33,279 bases of DNA from Zoogloea sp. (lineage in GTDB: Bacteria; Pseudomonadota; Gammaproteobacteria; Burkholderiales; Rhodocyclaceae): the NCBI RefSeq assembly GCF_017302315.1, contig NZ_JAFLDT010000047.1, positions 1-33,279 of the forward strand, in the 5' to 3' direction. Position numbers and translations under genes: made by a program. Below the pieces are notes generated by a model. The model saw only the letters and a list, made by a program, of their open reading frames with translations, was not told the DNA's origin and ran no database searches. Of the stretch, positions 16,502 to 25,010 are shown one piece after another. How positions within the stretch are numbered: position 1 is the stretch's first letter; the number at the start of each line of letters is the position of its first letter.

Positions 16502-17139
16502 GGAGGTTTGGGCCAGGCATTGGGGCTTTCCCGTTTGCGACGTCACATCGGCCGGGTCTCGGCCCGGCGGCCGACCGACTTCTTTGTTGCACGACAAAGA
16601 AGTCGGCAAGAAAGCGTACCCCGCTGCCGCGCCCCCTTCGGGGGTTCCCTCTCTCCGGGCGTGCCGGGCGGGGTCTTCGCAAACTCGCCCTGCGGGCTCA
16701 AACATGCGAAGCCCTTTTTCCGCCCGTCACACCCTCCGGTCGGCACGTCAGAGGGGAAAGGAAAGGCAGGTGCTCAAGGGGCAGTTGCCTTACGGGTATC
16801 CGAAGAGGCTCGGTGCGTGGTTGAAAGCCCGTCTGAACCGCCGAGCAGTGGAGCAACGGGCGGGGAAGTCCGGCGCGGCTGTTTGAGCCCGAAGGGCGAG
16901 TTCCGCGCCGGCCGCCCGTTGTGAGCAGCGCAGGGGAGTCATTCGCCTAAGCGAATGACCGGTGAAGCCGGGTCGCCTTCTTTGCCTACTTTCTTGGCGA
17001 AGCAAGAAAGTAGGGCGCCTGCGGGGGCGCGACCCCGCCAACGCAAGGTGGAACAACGGAACGCCGTTCAGTAAAGCTGAAAAACAAAGTCGAACCCGCT
17101 TCGACCCCACAAGAACAACTTTCCGCTCGCGGAGAAACC
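16502..17139. repeat. 638-base repeat region with several long hairpins, no credible gene
   Basis: The region holds four strong inverted repeats. A 13-bp stem (16575-16587 with 16594-16606, loop TGCACG) comes first. A bipartite stem follows, 16854-16863 with 16912-16921 plus 16870-16878 with 16903-16911. A 9-bp stem is next (GTCATTCGC 16938-16946 with 16951-16959), then a 12-bp stem (16985-16996 with 17003-17014, loop GCGAAG). Short open frames cross it on both strands, but they have palindrome-derived composition and no protein character. Sequences like TTTGAGCCCGAAGGGCGAGTT and CTTTCTTGGCGAAGCAAGAAAG recall dispersed repeats common in beta- and gammaproteobacteria (recollection, not a search). 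It separates livF from the PaaK-like gene. Confidence 0.7.
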
Positions 17140-18375
17140 ATGAACTACTACGACGCCCGTGAAACCCGCGACCCTCTGGATCGGGAACGTGAGCTGCTGG
17201 CCCGCCTGCCGGCCCAGGTGGCCCATGCCAAGGCTCATGCGCCGGCCTTCTCCGCCCTGCTGAAGGACGTGGACCCGGCCACCATCACCACCCGCGAAGC
17301 CCTCGCCACCTTGCCGGTGACCCGCAAGTCGGATCTGGCCGAGCTGCAGAAGGCGGCGCGCCCCTTTGGTGGCCTGGCGGCCGTGCAATGGGGGGCCGGC
17401 TGCGCCCGGGTCTTCGCTTCTCCGGGGCCGATCTACGAGCCGGAGGGCGCCCGCAAGGATTACTGGCGTCTGGCCCGGGCCTTCTATGCGGCGGGCTTCC
17501 GCAGTGGCGATCTGGTGCACAACACCTTCTCGTACCACTTCACGCCGGCAGGCTCAATGATGGAAACGGCGGCGCACGCCCTCGGCTGCACGGTGTTTCC
17601 AGCCGGCGTCGGGCAGACCGAGCAGCAGGTGGCGGCCATGCAGGATCTGCGCCCCGACGCCTATGCCGGCACGCCGTCCTTCCTGCGCATCATCCTCGAC
17701 AAGGCGGATGAGCTGGGCGTGAAGATCGACAGCCTGAAGAAGGCCTTCGTGTCCGGTGAGGCCTTTCCCCCCAGTCAGCGGGAGGCCCTGGCGGCCCGGG
17801 GCATCCAGGCCTACCAGGCATATGCCACTGCCGATCTGGGCTTGATTGCCTTTGAAACGGCAGCCCGTGAAGGCATGGTGCTGGATGAGGACGTGCTGCT
17901 GGAGATCGTCCGCCCGGGTACCGGTGATCCGGTGGCGCCCGGCGAGGTGGGCGAAGTGGTGGTGACCACCTTCAACCCCGACTACCCCCTGATCCGTTTC
18001 GGTACCGGCGACCTGTCGGCGGTGCTGCCGGGCGCCTCGCCCTGCGGCCGGACCAATGTCCGCATCAAGGGCTGGCTGGGCCGCGCTGACCAGACCACCA
18101 AGGTCAAGGGCATGTTCGTGCATCCCGGTCAGGTGGCGGCGGTACTCAAGCGTCACCCGGAGATCGGCCGGGGACGTCTGGTCGTGGACAATCCGGATCA
18201 CGCCGACCGCATGACCCTGCACTGTGAGCATGCGGCGCCGGCACAAGGGCTCGCCGAGGCGGTGGCCAGTTCGATCCGCGAACTCACCAAATTGCGCGGC
18301 GAGGTGCTGTTCTGCGCGCCAGGCAGTCTGGCCAATGACGGCAAGGTCATCGACGACGTGCGCAAGTACGAGTGA
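17140..18375 (+). CDS. PaaK-like adenylate-forming protein with atypical P-loop
   Basis: The 411-residue protein follows the phenylacetate-CoA ligase (PaaK) plan: an N-terminal helical region with RELLARLPAQVAHAKAHAPAF, then LPVTRKSDL (58-66), DAYAGTPSFL (173-181), VSGEAFPPSQRE (204-214), YATADLGLIAFE (228-239), YPLIRFGTGDLS (282-293) and a C-terminal domain with TTKVKGMFVHPGQV. Where PaaK has the ATP-binding SSGTTGKP loop, this protein has FASPGPIYEPEG (92-103), so the Thr/Gly-rich loop is missing although the rest is intact. Either it is a subfamily with altered nucleotide binding or it has lost ligase activity. It ends the Liv operon, just before a terminator, which suggests it acts on the imported acid. 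Calling it a phenylacetate-CoA ligase would go beyond the evidence. Confidence 0.8.
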   Translation: MNYYDARETRDPLDRERELLARLPAQVAHAKAHAPAFSALLKDVDPATITTREALATLPVTRKSDLAELQKAARPFGGLAAVQWGAGCARVFASPGPIYEPEGARKDYWRLARAFYAAGFRSGDLVHNTFSYHFTPAGSMMETAAHALGCTVFPAGVGQTEQQVAAMQDLRPDAYAGTPSFLRIILDKADELGVKIDSLKKAFVSGEAFPPSQREALAARGIQAYQAYATADLGLIAFETAAREGMVLDEDVLLEIVRPGTGDPVAPGEVGEVVVTTFNPDYPLIRFGTGDLSAVLPGASPCGRTNVRIKGWLGRADQTTKVKGMFVHPGQVAAVLKRHPEIGRGRLVVDNPDHADRMTLHCEHAAPAQGLAEAVASSIRELTKLRGEVLFCAPGSLANDGKVIDDVRKYE

Positions 18376-18405
18376 ACCGAATCCTTCAGCAGGATGTGTT
18401 TTGAC

Positions 18406-18433
18406 AGCGCCGGCCTCTCCCGGCGCTTTTTTT
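18406..18433 (+). terminator. Rho-independent terminator after PaaK-like gene
   Basis: A perfect 8-bp GC-rich stem AGCGCCGG (18406-18413) pairs with CCGGCGCT (18420-18427) around a 6-base loop and runs into seven Ts. It lies 31 bases after the stop and closes the ligase/Liv/PaaK operon. Confidence 0.9.
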
Positions 18434-18556
18434 GACCCCCACGGCAGGATCGTCGCGGCTTGCCGGGTGGCTTGTGGCTAACCCGCATGGTCGGGGGCGG
18501 AGGGCTTCTGGCACACTCGCTGCCTGTCCCCGATGGCTGTGCCCGCCCCGTTCGTC

Positions 18557-19462
18557 ATGCAGAGCTTCCTGCTCCTCCTGCCCGATTTCGCCCTGATCGC
18601 CCTCGGGGCGGTGCTGCGTCGTCACGCGGGGCTGGAGGAGGGTTTCTGGCAGGGGGTGGAGAAACTGGTCTACTTCGTGCTGTTTCCCGCCCTGCTGTTC
18701 AATGCGCTGGCACGGGCGCAGATCGACCTGCACACCTTCGCGCCCCTGTTTGCCGTGGGCTTGCTGACCATGGGCAGCGGCTTGGTGTTGGGTTTGCTGG
18801 GGCGGCCGCTGATGGGCCTGGGGGCGATGGCCTTCGCCTCGCGGCTGCAGTGCGCCTATCGCTTCAACACCTATATCGGTATCGCGGTGGCAGGCAAGTT
18901 TGGCGGCGCCGCGGGGGTGGCGGCGATGGGGGCGCTGTGTGGTGCGATGGTGCCTTTCGCCAATATGGCAGCGGTGGGTTTTCTGGCTCACCACGGCCAG
19001 GGGCGCCTCGGGCGGGAGCTGGTCCGCAACCCCCTGATCATTGCTACGCTTGCAGGCATGGCCTTCAGCTTCTCCGGTCTGCACTTGGCGGCGCCGGTGC
19101 TGTCCTTCCTGCAACGTCTGGCCGATGCAGCGGTGACCCTCGGCCTGCTCGCCGTGGGGGCGGCCCTGAGGGGCGGCCGGAGCGAAGGGGGGCGTCTCGG
19201 GGCGGCCTACCTGTGTGCGGTCAAGCTCCTGGCGCTGCCTGCCATTGCCTGGTGGCTCGGCGGCCTGATGGGGCTCAGTGGGACGACGTTTGCCACGGCG
19301 GTGCTGTTTGCCGCGTTGCCGACCGCGTCGTCGGCCTACATCCTGGCCATGCGCATGGGGGGAGACGGGCCGGGGGTGGCCTGGCTGATTTCGGCCACCA
19401 CGGTGGCCGCAGCGGTCACGCTGACCGCTTGGCTGGCCTTGCTGACGGCCTGGGGCGCCTGA
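18557..19462 (+). CDS. AEC-family (auxin efflux carrier) permease
   Basis: The 301-residue inner-membrane transporter has about ten hydrophobic segments arranged as two five-helix halves, the plan of the auxin efflux carrier/YfdV family. Characteristic pieces are the N-terminal LLLLPDFALIALGAVLRR, FPALLFNAL, the middle NPLIIATLAGMAFSFSG that opens the second half, and FAALPTASSAYILAMRMGG, where the P-T-A-S-S-A motif is conserved. Bacterial members move dicarboxylates or related organic anions; the substrate here is unknown. An ATG at 18533 is also in frame, but family proteins normally start at MQSFLLLLPDF, and neither start has a clear ribosome site. It sits between a terminator and a MITE-like repeat, so it is probably transcribed alone. 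Confidence 0.85.
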   Translation: MQSFLLLLPDFALIALGAVLRRHAGLEEGFWQGVEKLVYFVLFPALLFNALARAQIDLHTFAPLFAVGLLTMGSGLVLGLLGRPLMGLGAMAFASRLQCAYRFNTYIGIAVAGKFGGAAGVAAMGALCGAMVPFANMAAVGFLAHHGQGRLGRELVRNPLIIATLAGMAFSFSGLHLAAPVLSFLQRLADAAVTLGLLAVGAALRGGRSEGGRLGAAYLCAVKLLALPAIAWWLGGLMGLSGTTFATAVLFAALPTASSAYILAMRMGGDGPGVAWLISATTVAAAVTLTAWLALLTAWGA

Positions 19463-19584
19463 GAGGGTGTGAAGAAATCGTAGCGAGCGGTTCGAGTTCG
19501 CCTCGAGAAGCGCAACCGTACAAGGGTACGGTGAGCATCGCAGGGGCGAAATCGGGTCGCGCAGCAGATTTATTCAGACCCTCT
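19462..19584. mobile_element. MITE-like element with ~18-bp terminal inverted repeats
   Basis: The left end AGAGGGTGTGAAGAAATC (19462-19479) and the inverse of the right end, AGAGGGTCTGAATAAATC (19567-19584), match at 16 of 18 positions. A central perfect stem, ACCGTAC (19515-19521) with GTACGGT (19526-19532), sits near the middle. The roughly 123-base unit has no reading frame and begins at the last base of the AEC gene stop codon. These traits fit a miniature inverted-repeat element. No clear target duplication was seen. Confidence 0.7.
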
Positions 19585-19613
19585 GAAACCCGGCGCCCGG
19601 CCCGGGGGGCTGA

Positions 19614-20036
19614 CTACTTGCTTTCTTTCGGCTTGCCCTTGGTCGGTGCTGCCGGCGTCGGGGCTGCGGCAGCAGCCGCTGCTGCACTCTGTTCTGCGGC
19701 GTTCTGCATCAGGTTCCAGGGCCACATGCCGGAGGCAAAGGGGTTGGGCTGGGCGGCTTCGTCCCCTTCCTTGCGACCGCCTTCCGAAGCGATCTTGCTC
19801 ATGGCCTGCATGGCGGCAATGGTGGCGCGCTGCATTTCAAGACCCTGGGTGGCCATCTGCAGGGAGCTGAGATTCATCTTGAGCCAGTTCTCCACGGCCT
19901 TCATGTCGGCGATGCGCTTGTCGAGTTCGTCCACGTCAAGGGTCGGGGTGACCATGCCGGGCAGGCTGAAACCCATCTTGCTCCACATGCTGCGCATGAA
20001 TTCCATCGGATCCTGTGCATTGTTTTCGGTGCTCAT
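19614..20036 (-). CDS. phaM: PhaM-family polyhydroxyalkanoate granule protein
   Basis: This 140-residue protein opens with DPMEFMRSMWSKMGFSLPGMVTPTLDVDELDKRIADMKAVENWLKMNL, the conserved PhaM core that in Ralstonia binds PHB synthase PhaC1. It closes with an Ala/Pro/Lys tail (PTPAAPTKGKPKESK) like the one that binds DNA and ties granules to the nucleoid. The middle is a long amphipathic helix with Met and Ala. The ATG at 20036 is chosen because AAGGGGGG lies just upstream; a longer frame to 20117 has no support. It is 80 bases downstream of the hybrid kinase on the same strand, possibly with its own promoter. Its presence implies the host stores polyhydroxybutyrate. Function follows from family knowledge. 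Confidence 0.85.
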   Translation of the reverse strand: MSTENNAQDPMEFMRSMWSKMGFSLPGMVTPTLDVDELDKRIADMKAVENWLKMNLSSLQMATQGLEMQRATIAAMQAMSKIASEGGRKEGDEAAQPNPFASGMWPWNLMQNAAEQSAAAAAAAAPTPAAPTKGKPKESK

Positions 20037-20116
20037 TGTTCCCCCCTTTGTATGGATTGGCCATTGATGCTGCGTCGTTGATGTTTCGATAGTAACCGAT
20101 GCGTCTCCCCCCTGCA

Positions 20117-22006
20117 TCAGGCTTGGGTCTTGCGTTGCAGCAGCGCACGCAGCCGGGCCGGCCGTACGGGCTTGTGGAGCAGGGAAATCCCGGCCCGCTG
20201 GGCATTGCCGCTGGCCGCTGTCGAGGTGTCGCTGCTGAGTATGATGGCCGGCACCGGACGCCCGAAATGCTCGTGAAGCTTGTGGATGACGGCCAGTCCG
20301 TCGAGGGTACCGCCGACCCGGTAGTCACATACGATCATGTCCGGAACGTCCTGCCGGTCGAGGGTAGGCAGTCGGGCTTCCGGTGTGTCGATGGCGGTGA
20401 CGCGACATCCCCACGACTCGAGCAGGCCGGTGGTGCTGGCCAGGGCCAGTTCATCGTCGTCCGCCAGCAGCACGTGCAGCCCGCGGAGGGAGTGGGGAGG
20501 CGACGGCGGGCTACCTTCGGGGCGCACGCCGGCCGGTGCCACGGGCAGTTCCAGGGCGAAGAGCGCACCGTGGCCAGGGGTGGAGCGAAGTTCCAGCCGG
20601 TGGGACAGCAGGTCGGTCAGGCGGCGCACGATGGCCAGACCGAGGCCGAGCCCCTTGGCACGGTTACGCTCCGGGTTGTCGAGCTGCACGAACTCCTGAA
20701 AGATGGCCTCCTGGGCGTCCGGCGAGATGCCGGGTCCGTTGTCGCGCACCTCGATGCGTGCCTTGCCGTTGCGCTGGCGGCAGGCAAGCATCACCGTGCC
20801 GCCCGGGGCGTAGCGCAGGGCGTTGCTGATGAGGTTGTGGAGGATCCGTTCGAGGAGAAGTGGGTCGCTTTCCACCCACAGATTGGTGGGGCGCAGGCGC
20901 AGGCGTTGTCCGTGAAGCTCCGCTTCCCGCCGGTAGTCCACGTCGATGCGTTCGAACAGGGGCTGAAGCGGAAAGGGCTTGATCTGGCGGTCGAGCACAC
21001 CGGCATCCAGACGAGAGATGTCGAGCAGGCTGTCGAGGAGGTTCTCCATCGTCTCGGCCGATACGGCAATGCGCTCCACCAGCCGGTGGGTGTCGGGGGC
21101 GTGCTGTTTTTGTCCGAGCTCGGCCACGAAGAGGCCAAGGGCATGCATGGGCTGGCGCAGGTCGTGGCTGGCCGCCGCCAGGAAGCGGGTCTTCGCGTGG
21201 TTGCCCCGTTCGGCCTCTTCCTTCTTCAGCATCAGTTCGCGGGTGGCTGCTTCGATCTGCCGTTCCAGGTCTTCCCGGGACGCATTGAGTTTGTCGGCCA
21301 TGTCGTTGACCCCTTCGGCAAGGGCGCGCAGGCTCTTGCCGCCCTCGACGGGCACCCTTGCGCTCAGGTTGCCCTGGCCGAAACTCGCCACCGTGGAGGC
21401 GATGCGCTGGATGGGGCCGGCAATGCCGCGGCTCATGCGCAAGGCCAGGCCCACACTGGCGATTAGTACGGCAGCCACCATCAGGAAGGCGTTGCGCAGC
21501 AGGCGGGCTTCTTCGGCTCTGAGGGAGTCGCGGCTGATTTCCACCAGGACTTCGCCATGGCGGACCTGGGGAGCAGGGGGCGTGCTGCCCGTGTCGAGGA
21601 AGGCGTCGTCCAGGGTGATGCCGGGGCCGGTCACCTGCTCCCGAAAGGTCAGTGGAGGGCTGCGTTCCCGGGTGGGTAGGGCGCCGCCGGCCAAGGGGGC
21701 CCTGCTGCTGTCGGCGAGTACCTCCTGGAGGGGGCTGAAGACGGCGACCCGCACCACGTCCCGCTCCTGCAGCACGGCGTTGGCCTGTTTGCGCAGGCTC
21801 TCCAGATTGCCCGAGAACACCCCGTATTCACTGGCTGCGGCGAGCTGGCGGGCCAGGGCCTTGCCGCGTTGCACATGGGCATCCTCAAGGTCGGAAAGCC
21901 GTGATGAGGTGAAGTAGGTGATCAGCACCAGGGCCATCACCATGGTCGGCAGGGCCGCGATCAGGACGGCGCGGGGGCGGATGTCCCAGTCGTCGGGGAT
22001 GATCAT
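20117..22006 (-). CDS. Hybrid sensor histidine kinase with receiver domain
   Basis: The 629-residue inner-membrane kinase has TM1 at about 13-32, a periplasmic sensor region (33-170, of the CHASE8-like size and pattern EYGVFSGNLESLRKQANAVLQERDVVRVAVF) and TM2 at about 173-190. A HAMP linker (190-245) and a short coiled coil follow. The dimerisation domain has phospho-acceptor His281 in AASHDLRQPMHALGLF. The ATPase domain has N395 (HNLISNALRYA), DNGPGI (422-427) and GLGLGLAIV (452-460). The C-terminal receiver has acidic residues DDD (516-518), phospho-acceptor Asp561 (VCDYRVG) and Lys612. Its ATG overlaps the stop of the binding-protein gene as ATGA, so the two are co-translated. The HDLRQPMHALG variant is typical of kinases partnered with LuxR-type regulators, matching the divergent gene at 25121. 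The ligand is unknown. Confidence 0.92.
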   Translation of the reverse strand: MIIPDDWDIRPRAVLIAALPTMVMALVLITYFTSSRLSDLEDAHVQRGKALARQLAAASEYGVFSGNLESLRKQANAVLQERDVVRVAVFSPLQEVLADSSRAPLAGGALPTRERSPPLTFREQVTGPGITLDDAFLDTGSTPPAPQVRHGEVLVEISRDSLRAEEARLLRNAFLMVAAVLIASVGLALRMSRGIAGPIQRIASTVASFGQGNLSARVPVEGGKSLRALAEGVNDMADKLNASREDLERQIEAATRELMLKKEEAERGNHAKTRFLAAASHDLRQPMHALGLFVAELGQKQHAPDTHRLVERIAVSAETMENLLDSLLDISRLDAGVLDRQIKPFPLQPLFERIDVDYRREAELHGQRLRLRPTNLWVESDPLLLERILHNLISNALRYAPGGTVMLACRQRNGKARIEVRDNGPGISPDAQEAIFQEFVQLDNPERNRAKGLGLGLAIVRRLTDLLSHRLELRSTPGHGALFALELPVAPAGVRPEGSPPSPPHSLRGLHVLLADDDELALASTTGLLESWGCRVTAIDTPEARLPTLDRQDVPDMIVCDYRVGGTLDGLAVIHKLHEHFGRPVPAIILSSDTSTAASGNAQRAGISLLHKPVRPARLRALLQRKTQA

Positions 22007-22920
22007 TGTCCGGCCTCGCTGCGTTCGAGGCGCTCGCGCAGAGTGCCTGGATCCTCGAGCTGTATGCCCAGAGAGCGTGCCACGTAGGGGTTGGTGCTGA
22101 TCCGGAAGTGACGCGGCGCGGCGGGCGGGGGCAGGGTGCCGGTGGCAAGCCCCAGGCGACCGGCTTCGCCGGCCTGCTGGCCGACCTGTGCCGGGGTGCT
22201 GTAGAGGGCCAGCAGGGCACCGGCCTTGACATAGGCGGGTGAGAAGCCGACGACCGGAGAGCGCTGGTGGTAGGCGGTAAGCAGGATGTTGGAGATGGTG
22301 CGGTTGTTGTAGACGGTGGAGTCCGGCACCGCCAGGAGAATGCCGGGCTCACCGAGTGTGCGCTGGAGGGTGGGGTAAAGCTCGCTTTCGTCGCTGATCT
22401 GGGCGAGGGCGGGGCGCAAGCGCCGATCACGGGCGGCAAGCTGCAGGCGCTGCCCCATGTCGAGGCTCTCGGGGCCGACCAGCAGTGTCACCCGCTGCCA
22501 TTCGGGCAAGGCAATGCGCAGCAGTTCGATCTGCCGGGACGCCGGTTGATCGATGAAGATCGCGGATACCCGGCGCGCATCCTCGGGTCGCAGGGGCAGG
22601 CGTTCGTAGGTGCTACGGGGCAGCAGGGTGTGCAGGATCAGGCTGCGGGGGGCAAGGGCGGCGATGCCCTGGGCCGTGCGTGCGCCAAGGGTGATGATCA
22701 GGGCGCAGGCGTTGAGCGTGGCGGCGTCCTCGGCCCGCAGGGGCCCGGGAAATGTCTGCACGCGATGGCCCGCGCTGCGCAGTTCGGCGCCCATGGCCTC
22801 GGCGGCCTCGCTGAAAGCACCGGCCTCCTCGGGCATGACCAGACAGGCCTGGCCCGCGTGGGCCTGGTGGCCGCCCAGCGCCAGCGCCAGAACGAGGAGT
22901 GCGCGCAGCAGAAGTGCCAT
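22003..22920 (-). CDS. Periplasmic ABC-substrate-binding-like protein, sensor partner
   Basis: The 305-residue protein has a Sec signal (MALLLRALLVLALALGGHQAHAG, cleavage after AHA near residue 22). The ATG at 22920 is preferred over one at 22968, which lies inside the receptor gene and would bury the signal. The mature part resembles the ABC_sub_bind (PF04392) family: VSAIFIDQPASRQIELLRIALPEWQRVTLLVGPES, PDSTVYNNRTISNILLTAYHQRSPVVGFSPAYVKAGALLALYS and a C-terminal ISTNPYVARSLGIQL. No permease or ABC ATPase gene lies near it. It is sandwiched between a TonB receptor (5 bases upstream) and the hybrid kinase (ATGA overlap), so it probably reports ligand to the kinase rather than feeding a transporter. 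That role is inference from the gene order. Confidence 0.82.
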   Translation of the reverse strand: MALLLRALLVLALALGGHQAHAGQACLVMPEEAGAFSEAAEAMGAELRSAGHRVQTFPGPLRAEDAATLNACALIITLGARTAQGIAALAPRSLILHTLLPRSTYERLPLRPEDARRVSAIFIDQPASRQIELLRIALPEWQRVTLLVGPESLDMGQRLQLAARDRRLRPALAQISDESELYPTLQRTLGEPGILLAVPDSTVYNNRTISNILLTAYHQRSPVVGFSPAYVKAGALLALYSTPAQVGQQAGEAGRLGLATGTLPPPAAPRHFRISTNPYVARSLGIQLEDPGTLRERLERSEAGQ

Positions 22921-22925
22921 CCGGC

Positions 22926-25010
22926 TCAGAATTCGACCTGAAGGGTGCCGAAGATCCGGCTGCCCCACCAGGAGGCCCCGGGGGCGAAGGTCTCGTCGTC
23001 GCCATCGATGTTGCGTGCCGTCACCGACACTTCACCCCGGAGGAGGTCGGGCGGCAGACGATGGCTCAACTGCACATCGAGCTGGCGATACATGCCGACC
23101 CGGTGGGCGGCATCCGAGTACCAGCTCATGCCGCCCACCCAGCGGCGGGCCACGCTGACCTGCCAGCGGGGGTGGAATTCCCAGGCGCCGAACAGCGCGG
23201 AACTGTGCCGGGGCGCAGAATTGGCTACCCAGGCACTGGGTTGGGCGCCGCTCGCGGTGGCCGGGTTGCCGGGGCCGTCGATGCGCAGCTCGGTGTGTTG
23301 CAGGGACAGCCATGTTCCGGTGGTCGGCCGCCACGTTGCGACCACTTCCAGCCCGCGGATGTCGGCTTCACCGCTATTGGCGAAGTAGCGTGTGTTGTTG
23401 CGGGGGAGGAGCCCCACGGAAGAGTTCTCGAGGCGCATTTCGATGAGGTCGCGAGCCCGCTCGAGGAACAGGCGGGCGTCGAGACTGGCGTGGAGTGGGC
23501 GCAGCTCAGCCAGGTAACCCATCTCGTAGGTCGTGATGCGCTCGGCCCGCAGGCCCGGGGAGGGCCGGAAGGTCTGGGAGATGGGTGTGCCCGCCGGAAT
23601 CGTCAGGAGGGGCGTGACGACGGGAGCAGAATTGGAAAAGATCATGCTGGATTTCTGCTCGAAGGCGATCGGGCTCCGGTACGAACGATTGACGGCAAAG
23701 CGCAGGGTCTGGTTCTCCGTCATATGATAATTGGCTGAGGCCCGTGGTGCCAGCGAAGTTCCGGTGAGGGAGTTGTCCTCGACCATGAAGCCGGCGTTGA
23801 ACAGCCATTGGGGTGAGGCACGCCATTCAAGGGTGGCGAAGGCGCGATTCACCCCGCTGCGCACCCGTTCGCTGGAATTGAAGCGCAGGGGCGCGTCGAG
23901 CCGGTCCTCGCGCATGCCGGCGCCAAGCACCGCCCGCAGGCCGGCGGCGGGGCTGGTGACGCGCTGGATCTCCAGGTCATCGCGGACGGCCCGGAAGCCA
24001 TAGTCGAAATCGAAGGGAATGCCGATGCTCACCGGCAGACCGGATTGCCTGGAGGAAACGGGAACGCTCAGGGCATAGCGGTCGCGGCCGTTCTCCTCCT
24101 GGTGATACCAGGTCACGCTCAGTTCCTCGTCCGGCGCAGGCACGTGACGCCAGCGCAGCAGGCCGAAGCTGGTGGTGATGCGGGAGGCGCGCTCCGGGTC
24201 TGTGGCGTTGTCGTCCTTGCCCGTGCCCAGGTCATTGTTCGTCCACCCTGCCTGGAACTCCAGCACGTGATCGTGATTGATCGCCCAGTCGGCGCGCAGG
24301 GTGGCCAGTTCGGCCTTGCGCCAATCGTTGATGGCGTTAAAGCCGCTGTCGTGGTTGCGGGCGGCGGTGAGGCGCAGATCCACGTCACCGATACGCTGCC
24401 CGTGGCGGACGGCAACATCGTTCACGCCACCGTCGCCCGCCCGGTAGCGCAGACTGGTGCCGCGGGTTTCCGAGGGCGCGCGGGTGATGATGTTGGCCAC
24501 TCCGAGAAAGGCGTTGCTGCCGTAGGCGGCCGAATTGGAGCCGCGGAAGACTTCGATGCGCTCGATGTCGTCGATATCCACACCGAGCTGGTTCCATTCG
24601 ACGCCGGCGATGAAGTAGGGGGAATACACGGAGCGCCCATCCACCTGCACCAGCATGCGCCGGGGGGCTTCGTCGGAGAGCCCGTGGTAGGTGACCAGGG
24701 GCCGGTTGCCGGTGTGCATGCCGACCTGGAAGCCGGGCACCAGCATAAAGAGTTCGTGGATGTCGCGGACACCGGCGGCACGGATCATGTGGCGATCGAT
24801 CACCGTGACGGATCCCGGCGTGTCGGCGCGGGCCTGCTGCAGGCGGGTGGCCGAGAGTACCACCGGAAGATCGGCCAGATAGGTGGCTTCACTGGCGTCC
24901 GGGGGGGCTGCCGCCAGGGCCTGGGTCGACAGGGTCAGGAGCAGCGTGCAAGCCTGTGTGGCGAGGCGGCGGAGGATCAGGGTGCGTGGCGTGGCGAGGT
25001 GAGTCGGCAT
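22926..25010 (-). CDS. TonB-dependent outer-membrane receptor
   Basis: The 694-residue protein has a signal peptide (cleavage near TQALAAAP, residue 33). A plug domain follows with VVLSATRLQQARADTPGSVTVIDRHMIRAAGVRDIHELFMLVPGFQVG, RMLVQVDGRSVYSP and IERIEVFRGSNSAAYGSNAFLGVANIITR, all classic TonB-receptor plug blocks. The rest is a 22-strand-type barrel that ends in the aromatic Phe required for insertion (TLQVEF). The plug pattern is closest to receptors of the vitamin B12/colicin I (BtuB/CirA) type. It heads an operon with the periplasmic binder and the hybrid kinase, so its cargo is likely the signal the kinase perceives. No Fur box was recognised upstream, and iron or cobalamin specificity cannot be assigned. 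The start codon is the first ATG that gives a full signal peptide; its ribosome site is weak. Confidence 0.9.
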   Translation of the reverse strand: MPTHLATPRTLILRRLATQACTLLLTLSTQALAAAPPDASEATYLADLPVVLSATRLQQARADTPGSVTVIDRHMIRAAGVRDIHELFMLVPGFQVGMHTGNRPLVTYHGLSDEAPRRMLVQVDGRSVYSPYFIAGVEWNQLGVDIDDIERIEVFRGSNSAAYGSNAFLGVANIITRAPSETRGTSLRYRAGDGGVNDVAVRHGQRIGDVDLRLTAARNHDSGFNAINDWRKAELATLRADWAINHDHVLEFQAGWTNNDLGTGKDDNATDPERASRITTSFGLLRWRHVPAPDEELSVTWYHQEENGRDRYALSVPVSSRQSGLPVSIGIPFDFDYGFRAVRDDLEIQRVTSPAAGLRAVLGAGMREDRLDAPLRFNSSERVRSGVNRAFATLEWRASPQWLFNAGFMVEDNSLTGTSLAPRASANYHMTENQTLRFAVNRSYRSPIAFEQKSSMIFSNSAPVVTPLLTIPAGTPISQTFRPSPGLRAERITTYEMGYLAELRPLHASLDARLFLERARDLIEMRLENSSVGLLPRNNTRYFANSGEADIRGLEVVATWRPTTGTWLSLQHTELRIDGPGNPATASGAQPSAWVANSAPRHSSALFGAWEFHPRWQVSVARRWVGGMSWYSDAAHRVGMYRQLDVQLSHRLPPDLLRGEVSVTARNIDGDDETFAPGASWWGSRIFGTLQVEF

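Noticed and set aside
16502-17139. Possible retron or small protein gene in the repeat region
   Set aside because: No reverse transcriptase gene is nearby, and the short frames consist of palindrome-derived sequence.
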